Positions 1-5,978 of a stretch of DNA of 10,985 bases are shown here, piece after piece. The notes under the pieces are model-generated. The model was given only the letters and a program-made list of their open reading frames with translations. It ran no database searches and was not told the DNA's origin. Source of the DNA: Chlamydiia bacterium (GTDB taxonomy: Bacteria > Chlamydiota > Chlamydiia > Chlamydiales > JACKPQ01); contig JAUILX010000020.1 in the NCBI GenBank assembly GCA_030433395.1, positions 1-10,985 of the forward strand, given 5' to 3'. A program made the position numbers and the translations under genes. Position 1 is the first letter of the stretch. Each line of letters starts with the position of its first letter.

Positions 1-800
1 ATAAGCCAATGATCTACTACCCACTTGCAACACTCATGCAAGCCAATATTCGCGAAATTCTGATCATCTGCCAGCCAAAAGATATTCCTCGTTTTCAAGA
101 CCTGCTCTCTGATGGATCTCATCTAGGCCTAGACATCTCCTATGCTGCACAACCTTGCGCTAACGGTATTGCTAATGCTCTTATCATTGCCGAATCCTTC
201 ATAAAAAGTGAGCCTGTTGCGCTCATTCTTGGTGACAACATCTTTTATGGCCACAATCTATCGCAGATTCTTAAGCCCTTTGGTGATCATCAAGAGGGCT
301 CTCATATTTTTGGTTGTAAGGTCAATGACCCTAAGCGATACGGTGTTCTTTCTTTTCACTCAGACGGTAGCGTCGATGCAATTTTGGAAAAACCTTCTGC
401 CCCGCCATCGTCTTATGCTGTTACAGGTCTTTACTTTTACGATCACCAGGTTGTGGACATCGCTCGCTCTCTTAAGCCGTCAGCGCGAGGAGAGTATGAA
501 ATCACTGATGTGAACAACGTCTACCTTTCACAAAATCAGTTAAACCTCACCCTCTTTAAAGAAGGCTTTGGCTGGCTTGATTCCGGAACTCTTGAGGCGA
601 TGCACCAGGCTACAACGCTTGTGCAAACAATTCAGGAAAGGGAGGGGATTCAAATTGCTTGCGTCGAAGACATTGCTTACCGTCAAGGTTTTATAGGGAT
701 TGATCAACTAGAAAAGCTAGCCGCCCAACAGGAAACAAGCCCGTATGGAAAGCATTTAAAAAGGCTCCTGATTGCAAGCAGAGAAATCGTTTTAACCTGA
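1..800 (+). CDS. rmlA: Glucose-1-phosphate thymidylyltransferase RmlA/RfbA (5' end cut off by window)
   Basis: The enzyme joins glucose-1-phosphate and dTTP to give dTDP-glucose, the first step of dTDP-L-rhamnose and related deoxysugar synthesis in the cytoplasm. The frame is already open at the left edge: codons for Lys-Pro precede the Met at position 9, matching the family motif DKPMIYYPL, so about 30 N-terminal residues, including the GGxGTRL nucleotide loop, lie outside. Counting from that Met, visible family motifs are QP (48-49), LILGDNIFYG with the metal-binding Asp (72-81), the EKP sugar-binding motif (127-129), GLYFYD (140-145), ARGEYEITDVN (159-169) and GFGWLDSGT (187-194). The C-terminal half matches the short, tetramer-type RmlA length (about 290 in full). 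The stop is TGA at 798-800, 7 bases from the facing stop of the next gene. No other rml gene is visible here. The family is certain; the exact sugar pathway is inferred. Confidence 0.93.
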   Translation, partial: KPMIYYPLATLMQANIREILIICQPKDIPRFQDLLSDGSHLGLDISYAAQPCANGIANALIIAESFIKSEPVALILGDNIFYGHNLSQILKPFGDHQEGSHIFGCKVNDPKRYGVLSFHSDGSVDAILEKPSAPPSSYAVTGLYFYDHQVVDIARSLKPSARGEYEITDVNNVYLSQNQLNLTLFKEGFGWLDSGTLEAMHQATTLVQTIQEREGIQIACVEDIAYRQGFIGIDQLEKLAAQQETSPYGKHLKRLLIASREIVLT

Positions 801-807
801 TCGCGCG

Positions 808-1716
808 TTAAGATAAAAGCTTTTTCTTGCGGCGATTTCGTTTTTTAGTGGGGGGTTTTTTAGTGCGTGCGTAGACCACTTCATGAAGATTTTCAATTGC
901 TAGAAAAGCATTGGGATCTTCCCTTAAGACAATCTCTTTGAGTTCAGCTAGATCAAGACGCTCAACAATGATACTTAGGATTTCGCGGTCTTCTCCAGAA
1001 TAGCCACCACGTCCATAGAGCACAGTTAGACCTAATCCTAACTCTTCAGTAATGACTTTGCTAATGACCTTGGGAATGCCGGTAATGATTTTGACAGATT
1101 TCATCTCATCGAGTCCGACAATGACTAGATCCATCATCTTAAAGGCGACAATATAAGTTAGAAGTGAGTCAAGAGCAATTTCCCAATCGCGAAAAATAAG
1201 GCCGTAAGCTGCAAAAATGAAGACATTGATGAACAAAACGACTTGGCCTACAGTGAATCCCAGCTTGCGATTAAGGATGATGGCCATGATTTCTGTGCCG
1301 TCAAGACATCCACCATGGCGGATGATCATGCCAGCTCCTATCCCTAAAATACCACCACCGATGACAATCACTTCAAAAGATCCACCAGTGAATGGTGGAG
1401 CCCATTGTAGAGCAAATAAAAATAGAGCAAAAAACAAAATTGCTGAGAGCATATAGAGAACAAAGTTTTTGCGAATATGCTTAAAAGCTAAGTAAATAAA
1501 GGGCAGGTTTAAAATGATCAAGGCGATGGAAAGAATTTTGTCACCAAAAAGGCGCGCAAGGATCAAAGAAATACCGATAATGCCGCCATCGATCAATTCA
1601 TTAGGAAAAAGAAAAATGCGAATAGAAAGAGCCGCTAAAAAAGCGCCTATGGCAATCCAAAGAAATGCCATCGTGAGTTGAGCGGGTGTTTTTGATGTGA
1701 TCTGTGAGCTACCCAT
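808..1716 (-). CDS. YitT/DUF2179-family membrane protein
   Basis: This is an integral inner-membrane protein of the YitT family, whose function is not settled. The protein has 302 residues. Hydrophobic segments lie near residues 16-36, 44-57, 61-78, 86-104, 115-131 and 157-175. The family's glycine-rich core is visible as GGGILGIGAGMIIRHGGCLDGTE (about 120-142), and FPNELIDGGIIGIS (37-50) is typical of the first repeat. The cytoplasmic DUF2179 domain covers about 205-283, with GRGGYSGEDREIL at 235-247. The protein ends in a strongly basic tail rich in Lys/Arg (about 286-299) that is not part of the domain. The start is ATG at 1716 with a GGAGA ribosome site just upstream. It lies 58 bases downstream of tRNA-Asp on the same strand, so it may be partly read from the tRNA transcript. 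Family assignment is secure; substrate or role is unknown. Confidence 0.88.
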   Translation of the reverse strand: MGSSQITSKTPAQLTMAFLWIAIGAFLAALSIRIFLFPNELIDGGIIGISLILARLFGDKILSIALIILNLPFIYLAFKHIRKNFVLYMLSAILFFALFLFALQWAPPFTGGSFEVIVIGGGILGIGAGMIIRHGGCLDGTEIMAIILNRKLGFTVGQVVLFINVFIFAAYGLIFRDWEIALDSLLTYIVAFKMMDLVIVGLDEMKSVKIITGIPKVISKVITEELGLGLTVLYGRGGYSGEDREILSIIVERLDLAELKEIVLREDPNAFLAIENLHEVVYARTKKPPTKKRNRRKKKLLS

Positions 1717-1774
1717 GTTCTCCGTTATACACTAAAGCAAAGATCTTGGCCAGTCTCAATTTGATTGTGAAAAT

Positions 1775-1848
1775 CGCGGGAGACGGGACTCGAACCCGCA
1801 ACTTCTAGCGTGACAGGCTAGTGCTCTAACCAGTTGAACTACTCCCGC
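1775..1848 (-). tRNA. tRNA-Asp (GUC)
   Basis: On the minus strand the sequence folds as a full cloverleaf. The acceptor stem GCGGGAG pairs with CTCCCGC, the D-arm reads GTTCAACTGGTTAGAGC, and the anticodon stem CTAGC/GCTAG encloses the loop CTGTCAC with anticodon GTC. The T-arm is GCGGGTTCGAGTCCCGT. The discriminator base is G, as expected for Asp. The 3' CCA is not encoded. It follows tRNA-Val by 38 bases on the same strand and is probably in the same transcript. Confidence 0.96.
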
Positions 1849-1886
1849 AAAAAGAGTTGAGATTGCAGTATACCGCAATCAGGCTA

Positions 1887-1959
1887 TGGGCGCAACAGGA
1901 TTCGAACCTATGACCGCCTGTGTGTAAAACAGGTGCTCTACCAACTGAGCTATACGCCC
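1887..1959 (-). tRNA. tRNA-Val (UAC)
   Basis: The minus strand gives a cloverleaf with acceptor stem GGGCGTA/TGCGCCC, D-arm GCTCAGTTGGTAGAGC, and anticodon stem CCTGT/ACAGG around the loop TTTACAC with anticodon TAC. The T-arm is ATAGGTTCGAATCCTGT. The discriminator is A and CCA is not encoded. It is the first gene of a Val-Asp tRNA pair. Confidence 0.96.
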
Positions 1960-1973
1960 GTACGTATTCCAAA

Positions 1974-2003
1974 AGGATACACATTTCTACTATTTTCCTT
2001 CAA
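1974..2003 (-). promoter_or_regulatory. Putative promoter of the tRNA-Val/tRNA-Asp pair
   Basis: Read on the minus strand, TTGAAG (2003-1998) is separated by 18 bases from TATCCT (1979-1974). Transcription would start a few bases before tRNA-Val at 1959. Each hexamer matches the sigma-70 consensus at four of six positions, so this is plausible but unproven. Confidence 0.4.
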
Positions 2004-2025
2004 GGATTTGTGGTAATATCATGAT

Positions 2026-2397
2026 ATGAAGAAATTTATTGTCATCTGTCTATTGCTTTTATCATGCACTCCATCCTCCTATGATGGCTTTTACAGGGAA
2101 GGAGAATCTCTTGCATATGCCGTAGCCAAGGACTTAGAAAAAGTAGAAACCCTTGAGGATTTAAGACAAATTGAAGGACGCCTCAAGAAAAAATTCGACA
2201 AGTTAACCGACCTCATGATTACTGTTGAGCGCTTTAATCAAGGAATGGTTGGGCAGATCACGACAGGTAGAAATACTTTTGCCTCCGACAAGCTAAAGTT
2301 TCAAATGGAGCGTATCTACGCCATGGAAGGTGGCAAAGAGGCATTTGAAGCAATTGCCCAAGAGAGCCTGCAAAAAATCCAACTCAATCTGCGTTAG
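2026..2397 (+). CDS. Small predicted lipoprotein, function unknown
   Basis: The 123-residue protein has a lipoprotein-type signal: MKK, a hydrophobic run (residues 4-12) and a lipobox LLSC with the acylated Cys at residue 14. The mature part is hydrophilic and helix-prone, with many Lys/Glu residues at heptad-like spacing (about 30-62), suggesting a small coiled coil or helical bundle. No catalytic motif is recognised. No ribosome site lies at normal distance; a TAATAT box at 2014-2019 lies only six bases before the ATG, so the mRNA could be leaderless or the true signals differ. The gene lies between the divergent tRNA pair and the trpR operon. Export as a lipoprotein is inferred from the lipobox. 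I do not recognise a family. Confidence 0.75.
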   Translation: MKKFIVICLLLLSCTPSSYDGFYREGESLAYAVAKDLEKVETLEDLRQIEGRLKKKFDKLTDLMITVERFNQGMVGQITTGRNTFASDKLKFQMERIYAMEGGKEAFEAIAQESLQKIQLNLR

Positions 2398-2502
2398 TCC
2401 CATGAAATGGCTCATCTTTTGGCGATCTTTCTAAAAATTTCATTAAAAATCTGCACTATTTCATAGACATTTGATCCTCGACTCGCTTCAGTGAAAAAGT
2501 AC

Positions 2503-2530
2503 TTGTAAAAAATAGCAGGTGTGATATACT
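2503..2530 (+). promoter_or_regulatory. Promoter of the trpR-importer operon
   Basis: TTGTAA (2503-2508) and TATACT (2525-2530) are separated by 16 bases, with an extended -10 TG at 2522-2523. The -10 matches the consensus at five of six positions. Transcription would start near 2537, about 30 bases before the trpR start. The only candidate promoter seen for trpR and the three importer genes, which overlap end to end. Confidence 0.6.
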
Positions 2531-2543
2531 GATGTAACAGTAC
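2526..2543 (+). promoter_or_regulatory. Candidate TrpR operator overlapping the -10 box
   Basis: The sequence ATACTGATGTAACAGTAC has half sites ATACT and AGTAC eight bases apart. The E. coli trp operator core GTACTAGTTAACTAGTAC has the same half sites and the same spacing; 11 of the 18 positions agree, including nine of ten in the half sites. It overlaps the -10 box and the likely start site, the position expected of a blocking repressor. A further 8-bp palindrome AAGTACTT (2497-2504), which holds the same half-site bases, overlaps the start of the -35 box and could be an accessory site. Binding is inferred, not shown. Confidence 0.6.
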
Positions 2544-2565
2544 AGCAATACAAAAGGAGGTCGCT

Positions 2566-2859
2566 GTGATCGCGAAGCATAAAAGAATTTGGAAGAAACT
2601 GCAAATGTTGATCGAACGAAGCTGCCAAGAAAAATGCCTAGACCAATGTCTCGATTTACTTTTGACAATGGACGAAAAGGATAATCTTATTAAGCGATAT
2701 TTAATTATTGAAGGGATACTTGAAGGTAGCATGCCGCAGCGTCAACTTGCCGAAGAATTGAAAATTAGCATATCCAAATTAACGCGTGGATCAAATGAGT
2801 TAAAAAAAATAAAGCCAACATTAAGATCATTCTTAAAAAGAAATATGGAGATGAAATAA
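2566..2859 (+). CDS. trpR: Trp operon repressor TrpR
   Basis: TrpR is a dimeric helix-turn-helix repressor that binds its operator when loaded with L-tryptophan. The 97-residue protein aligns to E. coli TrpR without gaps over the core at an offset of ten residues. The tryptophan-pocket positions known from E. coli are retained: Leu41, Leu43, Thr44, Arg54 and Arg84 correspond to L31, L33, T34, R44 and R74. The ligand-pocket Ser88 is Glu78. The DNA-reading region QRQLAEELKISISKLTRGSN (58-77) contains the family hallmark TRGSN. W9 corresponds to E. coli Trp19. The start is GTG at 2566 because a strong site AAAGGAGGT (2553-2561) lies four bases upstream. It is the first gene of an operon with an ABC importer, so it probably regulates itself and that importer. 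The stop TAA overlaps the likely start of the next gene. Confidence 0.93.
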   Translation: MIAKHKRIWKKLQMLIERSCQEKCLDQCLDLLLTMDEKDNLIKRYLIIEGILEGSMPQRQLAEELKISISKLTRGSNELKKIKPTLRSFLKRNMEMK

Positions 2860-3770
2860 AAAAATTAATTTTAGCTATCTTTCCAATCATATTAACTATT
2901 TGTATTTTCAATCTTAATCGTAGAGATGCACAAGTCAAGAGAGTAGGTGTTATCATGCCTATCGAGCATCAAGCGCTGCATGAAATCGTGCAGGGATTTA
3001 AAGAGCAAATCGCTTTGGAAGTGAATGAAGAAGTTGAGATTGTTGTAAAAAATGGTCAGGGCGATCTTGCAATGCAGCAAGCGATTCTCTCGAAATTTAT
3101 TCGCGATAAGGTTGATGTGATTGCACCCATTGGAACAACGCTTACGCAAATGACAATGCAGCTTGCACCTAATGAACAAAAAATTGTTTTTTTAGCAGCT
3201 AACATTGATCAACATCAATCTCTACATACCACAGGGGTTTGCGATGATATTGATCCAAGTATACAGCTGCAAACGATTCGTAAAGTTTACCCGGATCTAA
3301 AGCATCTAACCATCGTCTATAGCACTGATGAAAAAGTCTTTGAGCAGGTTAATGTGATCCATCAAATGTGTGCAGGGCATGATATTAAATTGCATAAGCT
3401 TATGGTCAACTCTCAAGCTGAACTTTGCATGATGGGCTCTCACTTACCAAAAGAGACTCAAGCTCTTTTTATTCTAAAAGACAATCTAGTAGCCAGTGGC
3501 ATTCAGGTATTGGTCCACTGTGCAAAGGAAAAAGGGGTGCCCCTGATCACCTCTGATGAGGGAACTGTGCTTGCAGGGGCATCTTTTGCTTGTGGGGTTA
3601 AAGAAAAAGACATCGGGATCGAAGGGGGCAAGCTTGCAGTGCAGGTGTTAAAAGGGCAATCCACTGAACCCATTTGCCGTATGGAGCAAATGAATATTTT
3701 CACTAACCCTCTAGCTTTAAGCCAAAGAGAACTGATTGTTATGCAGGAGATACAAAATGTTTCTAATTGA
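2856..3770 (+). CDS. trpX: ABC importer substrate-binding protein, TrpX-type (probable tryptophan), apparent ATA start
   Basis: This belongs to the ABC_sub_bind (DUF534/TrpX) family of two-lobed binding proteins. Seen: RVGVIMPIEHQALHEIVQGF (29-48, first strand of lobe 1), VDVIAPIGTTLTQ, IVFLAANI, LTIVYSTDE, VPLITSDEGTVLAGASFACG and DIGIEGGKLAVQVLKG, all in family order. Starting at the in-frame Met at 2955 would delete the first beta strand and the membrane segment. The open frame runs back to 2799 without ATG, GTG or TTG. ATA at 2856 has GGAG (2847-2850) five bases upstream and gives KKLILAIFPIILTICIF, a signal or anchor segment. C16 lacks a proper lipobox (Ile before Cys), so it may be an uncleaved anchor. 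The encoded protein has 304 residues and no Trp. Specificity for tryptophan is inferred from trpR and family. Confidence 0.85.
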   Translation: MKKLILAIFPIILTICIFNLNRRDAQVKRVGVIMPIEHQALHEIVQGFKEQIALEVNEEVEIVVKNGQGDLAMQQAILSKFIRDKVDVIAPIGTTLTQMTMQLAPNEQKIVFLAANIDQHQSLHTTGVCDDIDPSIQLQTIRKVYPDLKHLTIVYSTDEKVFEQVNVIHQMCAGHDIKLHKLMVNSQAELCMMGSHLPKETQALFILKDNLVASGIQVLVHCAKEKGVPLITSDEGTVLAGASFACGVKEKDIGIEGGKLAVQVLKGQSTEPICRMEQMNIFTNPLALSQRELIVMQEIQNVSN

Positions 3771-4596
3771 CCAGTCTTTAGTTATGTTCCCATTGATCCT
3801 TGGGGTTTTCGTGGGATTTCATGTGCTAAAAAAAGCCGATCTTACAACAGATGGCTCCTATGTATTGGGTGCATGTGTTTATGCAAAAACAGCTATAGTG
3901 TTTCAACAACCACTTTTAGGAATAGCCTTCGCAGCTCTGGCAGGGGCCTGTGCCGGCGCTATTGTCGGATTGATCCAATACAATAAAAGAATTCACCATC
4001 TCATTGCTGGGATCTTAATGGTCTTTGTTCTTTATTCGATAAATTTGCTCATTATGGGCAGACCTAACCTTTCGCTTTTGAACGCGCCAATACTACCATG
4101 TTCAAAACTGACCCTTCTTTTGATCATTAATACCTTGTGCATTGCTTTTTTAAGCACTTTTTTACGTTTACCGCAGGGGATGCTACTGCGTGCGTTCGGC
4201 ATGAATGATGAAATGGTTACAGGGCTGGAGGTGAGTCCTAATGACTTACGTATTGTAGGATTGAGTGTTAGCAACGGGCTCATAGGATTTGCAGGCGCAA
4301 TGTCTGCCATTTATTACGGATATGCAGATATCAACATGGGTGTAGGCCAAGTTCTAACAGGATTGGCAGTTATTCTCTTATCCAACACTCTTATCAACAA
4401 ATGTTTAGGTCAAAATCAAATTGCCCACCTCACGTGGTTTGCAATGCTTTTTGTGACAACGTTCATTTATTTTGCACTCATCCATTTATTAGTTTCAATT
4501 GGGGTTGATCCTATTTACTTTAAGTTGCTTTTGGGTGTAACACTAATTGTTATTCTTTTTACAAATCATTCAAATAAGGAGCTGGTTGCATGCTAG
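3757..4596 (+). CDS. ABC importer permease, TrpY-type (probable tryptophan)
   Basis: This is a membrane permease of the BPD_transp_2/LivH-like group that partners DUF534 binding proteins. It has 279 residues and is hydrophobic throughout, with about eight membrane segments. The family hallmark ADLTTDGSYVLGA (27-39) corresponds to the usual ADLTVDGSFPLGA. RAFGMNDEMVTGLEVSPNDLRI, about residues 147-168, is the cytoplasmic coupling loop that contacts the ATPase, and is followed by GLSVSNGLIGFAGAMSA. I chose ATG 3757 over an in-frame TTG at 3736 because AGGAGA (3745-3750) lies six bases before it. Its start overlaps the end of the binding-protein gene by 14 bases, implying coupled translation. 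It has only one Trp, unusual for a membrane protein. Substrate is inferred from operon context. Confidence 0.86.
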   Translation: MFLIDQSLVMFPLILGVFVGFHVLKKADLTTDGSYVLGACVYAKTAIVFQQPLLGIAFAALAGACAGAIVGLIQYNKRIHHLIAGILMVFVLYSINLLIMGRPNLSLLNAPILPCSKLTLLLIINTLCIAFLSTFLRLPQGMLLRAFGMNDEMVTGLEVSPNDLRIVGLSVSNGLIGFAGAMSAIYYGYADINMGVGQVLTGLAVILLSNTLINKCLGQNQIAHLTWFAMLFVTTFIYFALIHLLVSIGVDPIYFKLLLGVTLIVILFTNHSNKELVAC

Positions 4597-5240
4597 AATT
4601 TAAGCGATTTAACCTCAAAGCAGATACATCTTATGTGTTAAAAGATATCAATTTAAGAATTGGCCCAGCTGAATTTGTCATTTTAATCGGCCACAATGGG
4701 TCTGGAAAAAGCTCTTTACTTAAAGCAATTGCAGGAAACTACAAAACATCTGCAGAGACACTTCAAATGAGGACTTGTAAAATGGCTTACTTGAATCAAG
4801 ATTATAACCGCGGTGTTTGCAGTGATTTATCAATCAAGGAGCACGCAATCATGGTGCGTCACTGTTTTGGGACATCTTTAGATTCACAGCTTCCAAAAGA
4901 TTTACAAAAGGCAACAAACTTGCTCGGTTATCAACTCTCGGGGGGACAGAAACAGGTGCTTGGGTTATCTATTGCCATGTGTAAAAGGCCTGATTTATTG
5001 CTTTTAGATGAGCATACAAGCGCACTTGATCCTCAGATGGCACAGATATGTATGAAGCTGACATTTAACTTTATCCAAACCCACAAGACAACAGCGATCA
5101 TGGCGACGCATAACTTAGACCATGCTCTAGAGTATGGTACACGCATTATTATGCTTAAGGGGGGCCGCCTCATCAGTGATATAGCAGGAGAAGAGGAAAA
5201 AGCTTTGACCAAAGATAGGTTACTTTCCTTGTATCGCTAG
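4590..5240 (+). CDS. ABC importer ATP-binding protein, TrpZ-type (probable tryptophan)
   Basis: The 216-residue cytoplasmic ATPase would energise the importer. All motifs are present: Walker A GHNGSGKS (34-41), Q-loop Gln70 in YLNQD, signature LSGGQ (116-120), Walker B LLLLDE (136-141), D-loop SALD (144-147) and switch His174 in MATHN. The protein is about 30-45 residues shorter than the usual 250-260, mainly because the helical part between Q-loop and signature is compact. The start ATG overlaps the permease stop by seven bases, with AAGGAG (4576-4581) eight bases upstream. It is the last gene of the trpR operon, and its last 21 bases overlap the end of surE on the opposite strand. It has no Trp residue. 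Confidence 0.93.
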   Translation: MLEFKRFNLKADTSYVLKDINLRIGPAEFVILIGHNGSGKSSLLKAIAGNYKTSAETLQMRTCKMAYLNQDYNRGVCSDLSIKEHAIMVRHCFGTSLDSQLPKDLQKATNLLGYQLSGGQKQVLGLSIAMCKRPDLLLLDEHTSALDPQMAQICMKLTFNFIQTHKTTAIMATHNLDHALEYGTRIIMLKGGRLISDIAGEEEKALTKDRLLSLYR

Positions 5241-5978
5241 CTTTTTTTCAAATAACGACTTATGCTTATCGAGATGCTCGTGGTGCGTTAAGTTATAGAC
5301 TCGAATAGGGGCAGCTGTAATAAAACCTTCTTTCAAGAGCATCACTTCCCCGTCAGGATGCTCGCCTTCATAGAGGGGAGCTCCTTCAAGAATGTATGTA
5401 TCTTCATCTGTTTGCACAACTTTTTTTAACCAGTGGCCGCCGCCTTGGCGTGCAAAACGATATCCCTTAGGCATGCTTTTTGGGAAATTAACATTGAGAA
5501 GCGTGTGCTCAGGAAGAGGGTGCTCAATCATGTGTTTTGTGATAGCACGTGCATGTTCAACAAAAAGCTCGTAGTTAGGCTCACGGTAGTTCACACATGA
5601 AAACGCAATTCCTGGGATATTTGCAAAAAGGCCTTCAATAACAGCTCCAACAGTGCCGCTAGAAAGAACGTAACGGCCCGTGTTTGCACCGCGATTGATG
5701 CCAGAGACAATCAAGTCGGGTTTTTTTATTCGGTCCATGTGCAACATATAACTAATGCAGTCTGCTGGCGTTCCGTGGATTTTAAAAGCAGGAGTCGAGC
5801 AAGGGAAACTATGTTTGACAACCTTAAGAGGGGTGAATGGTGTGAATGCTGCACCAACGCCCGATTGCTCTGTTGCAGGTGCTGCAATTGAGATGTCGCC
5901 CAGTGGCCTCATCGCTTCGATTAAAAATTTTAGCCCGTCGGCATCAATACCGTCGTCATTCGTGATGAGAATATGCAT
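5220..5978 (-). CDS. surE: 5'/3'-nucleotidase SurE
   Basis: SurE removes phosphate from nucleoside monophosphates and is a metal-dependent cytoplasmic survival protein. The 252-residue product begins MHILITNDDGIDADG, whose Asp8-Asp9 pair is the metal site. Further family motifs are the Ser-containing loop PATEQSGVG, HGTPADC, and SGINRGANTG with the metal-binding Asn. The C-terminal part, with GFITAAPIRVYNLTHHE, fits the family's usual end. The start at 5978 is fixed by the NDDG motif and by a GGAGGA site (5987-5982) three bases before ATG; upstream in-frame codons belong to the overlapping putP frame. It overlaps the 3' end of putP by 23 bases and is third in the ttcA-putP-surE run. Its 3' end overlaps the importer ATPase gene by 21 bases tail to tail. 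Confidence 0.95.
   Translation of the reverse strand: MHILITNDDGIDADGLKFLIEAMRPLGDISIAAPATEQSGVGAAFTPFTPLKVVKHSFPCSTPAFKIHGTPADCISYMLHMDRIKKPDLIVSGINRGANTGRYVLSSGTVGAVIEGLFANIPGIAFSCVNYREPNYELFVEHARAITKHMIEHPLPEHTLLNVNFPKSMPKGYRFARQGGGHWLKKVVQTDEDTYILEGAPLYEGEHPDGEVMLLKEGFITAAPIRVYNLTHHEHLDKHKSLFEKKLAIQGK

Noticed and set aside
2398..2502. Terminator or small RNA between the lipoprotein gene and the trpR promoter
   Set aside because: No stable hairpin with a T-run and no promoter-terminator pair could be made out.
2412..2732. Minus-strand open frame opposite trpR
   Set aside because: It overlaps a well-supported gene and its promoter and has no recognisable family or ribosome site.
2955..3770. 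Binding-protein gene starting at the first in-frame ATG (2955)
   Set aside because: It would remove the conserved first strand RVGVI and the membrane segment, and no ribosome site precedes it.
5236..5248. Terminator after the importer ATPase
   Set aside because: There is a run of seven T (5242-5248), but no convincing stem of five or more GC-containing pairs before it.
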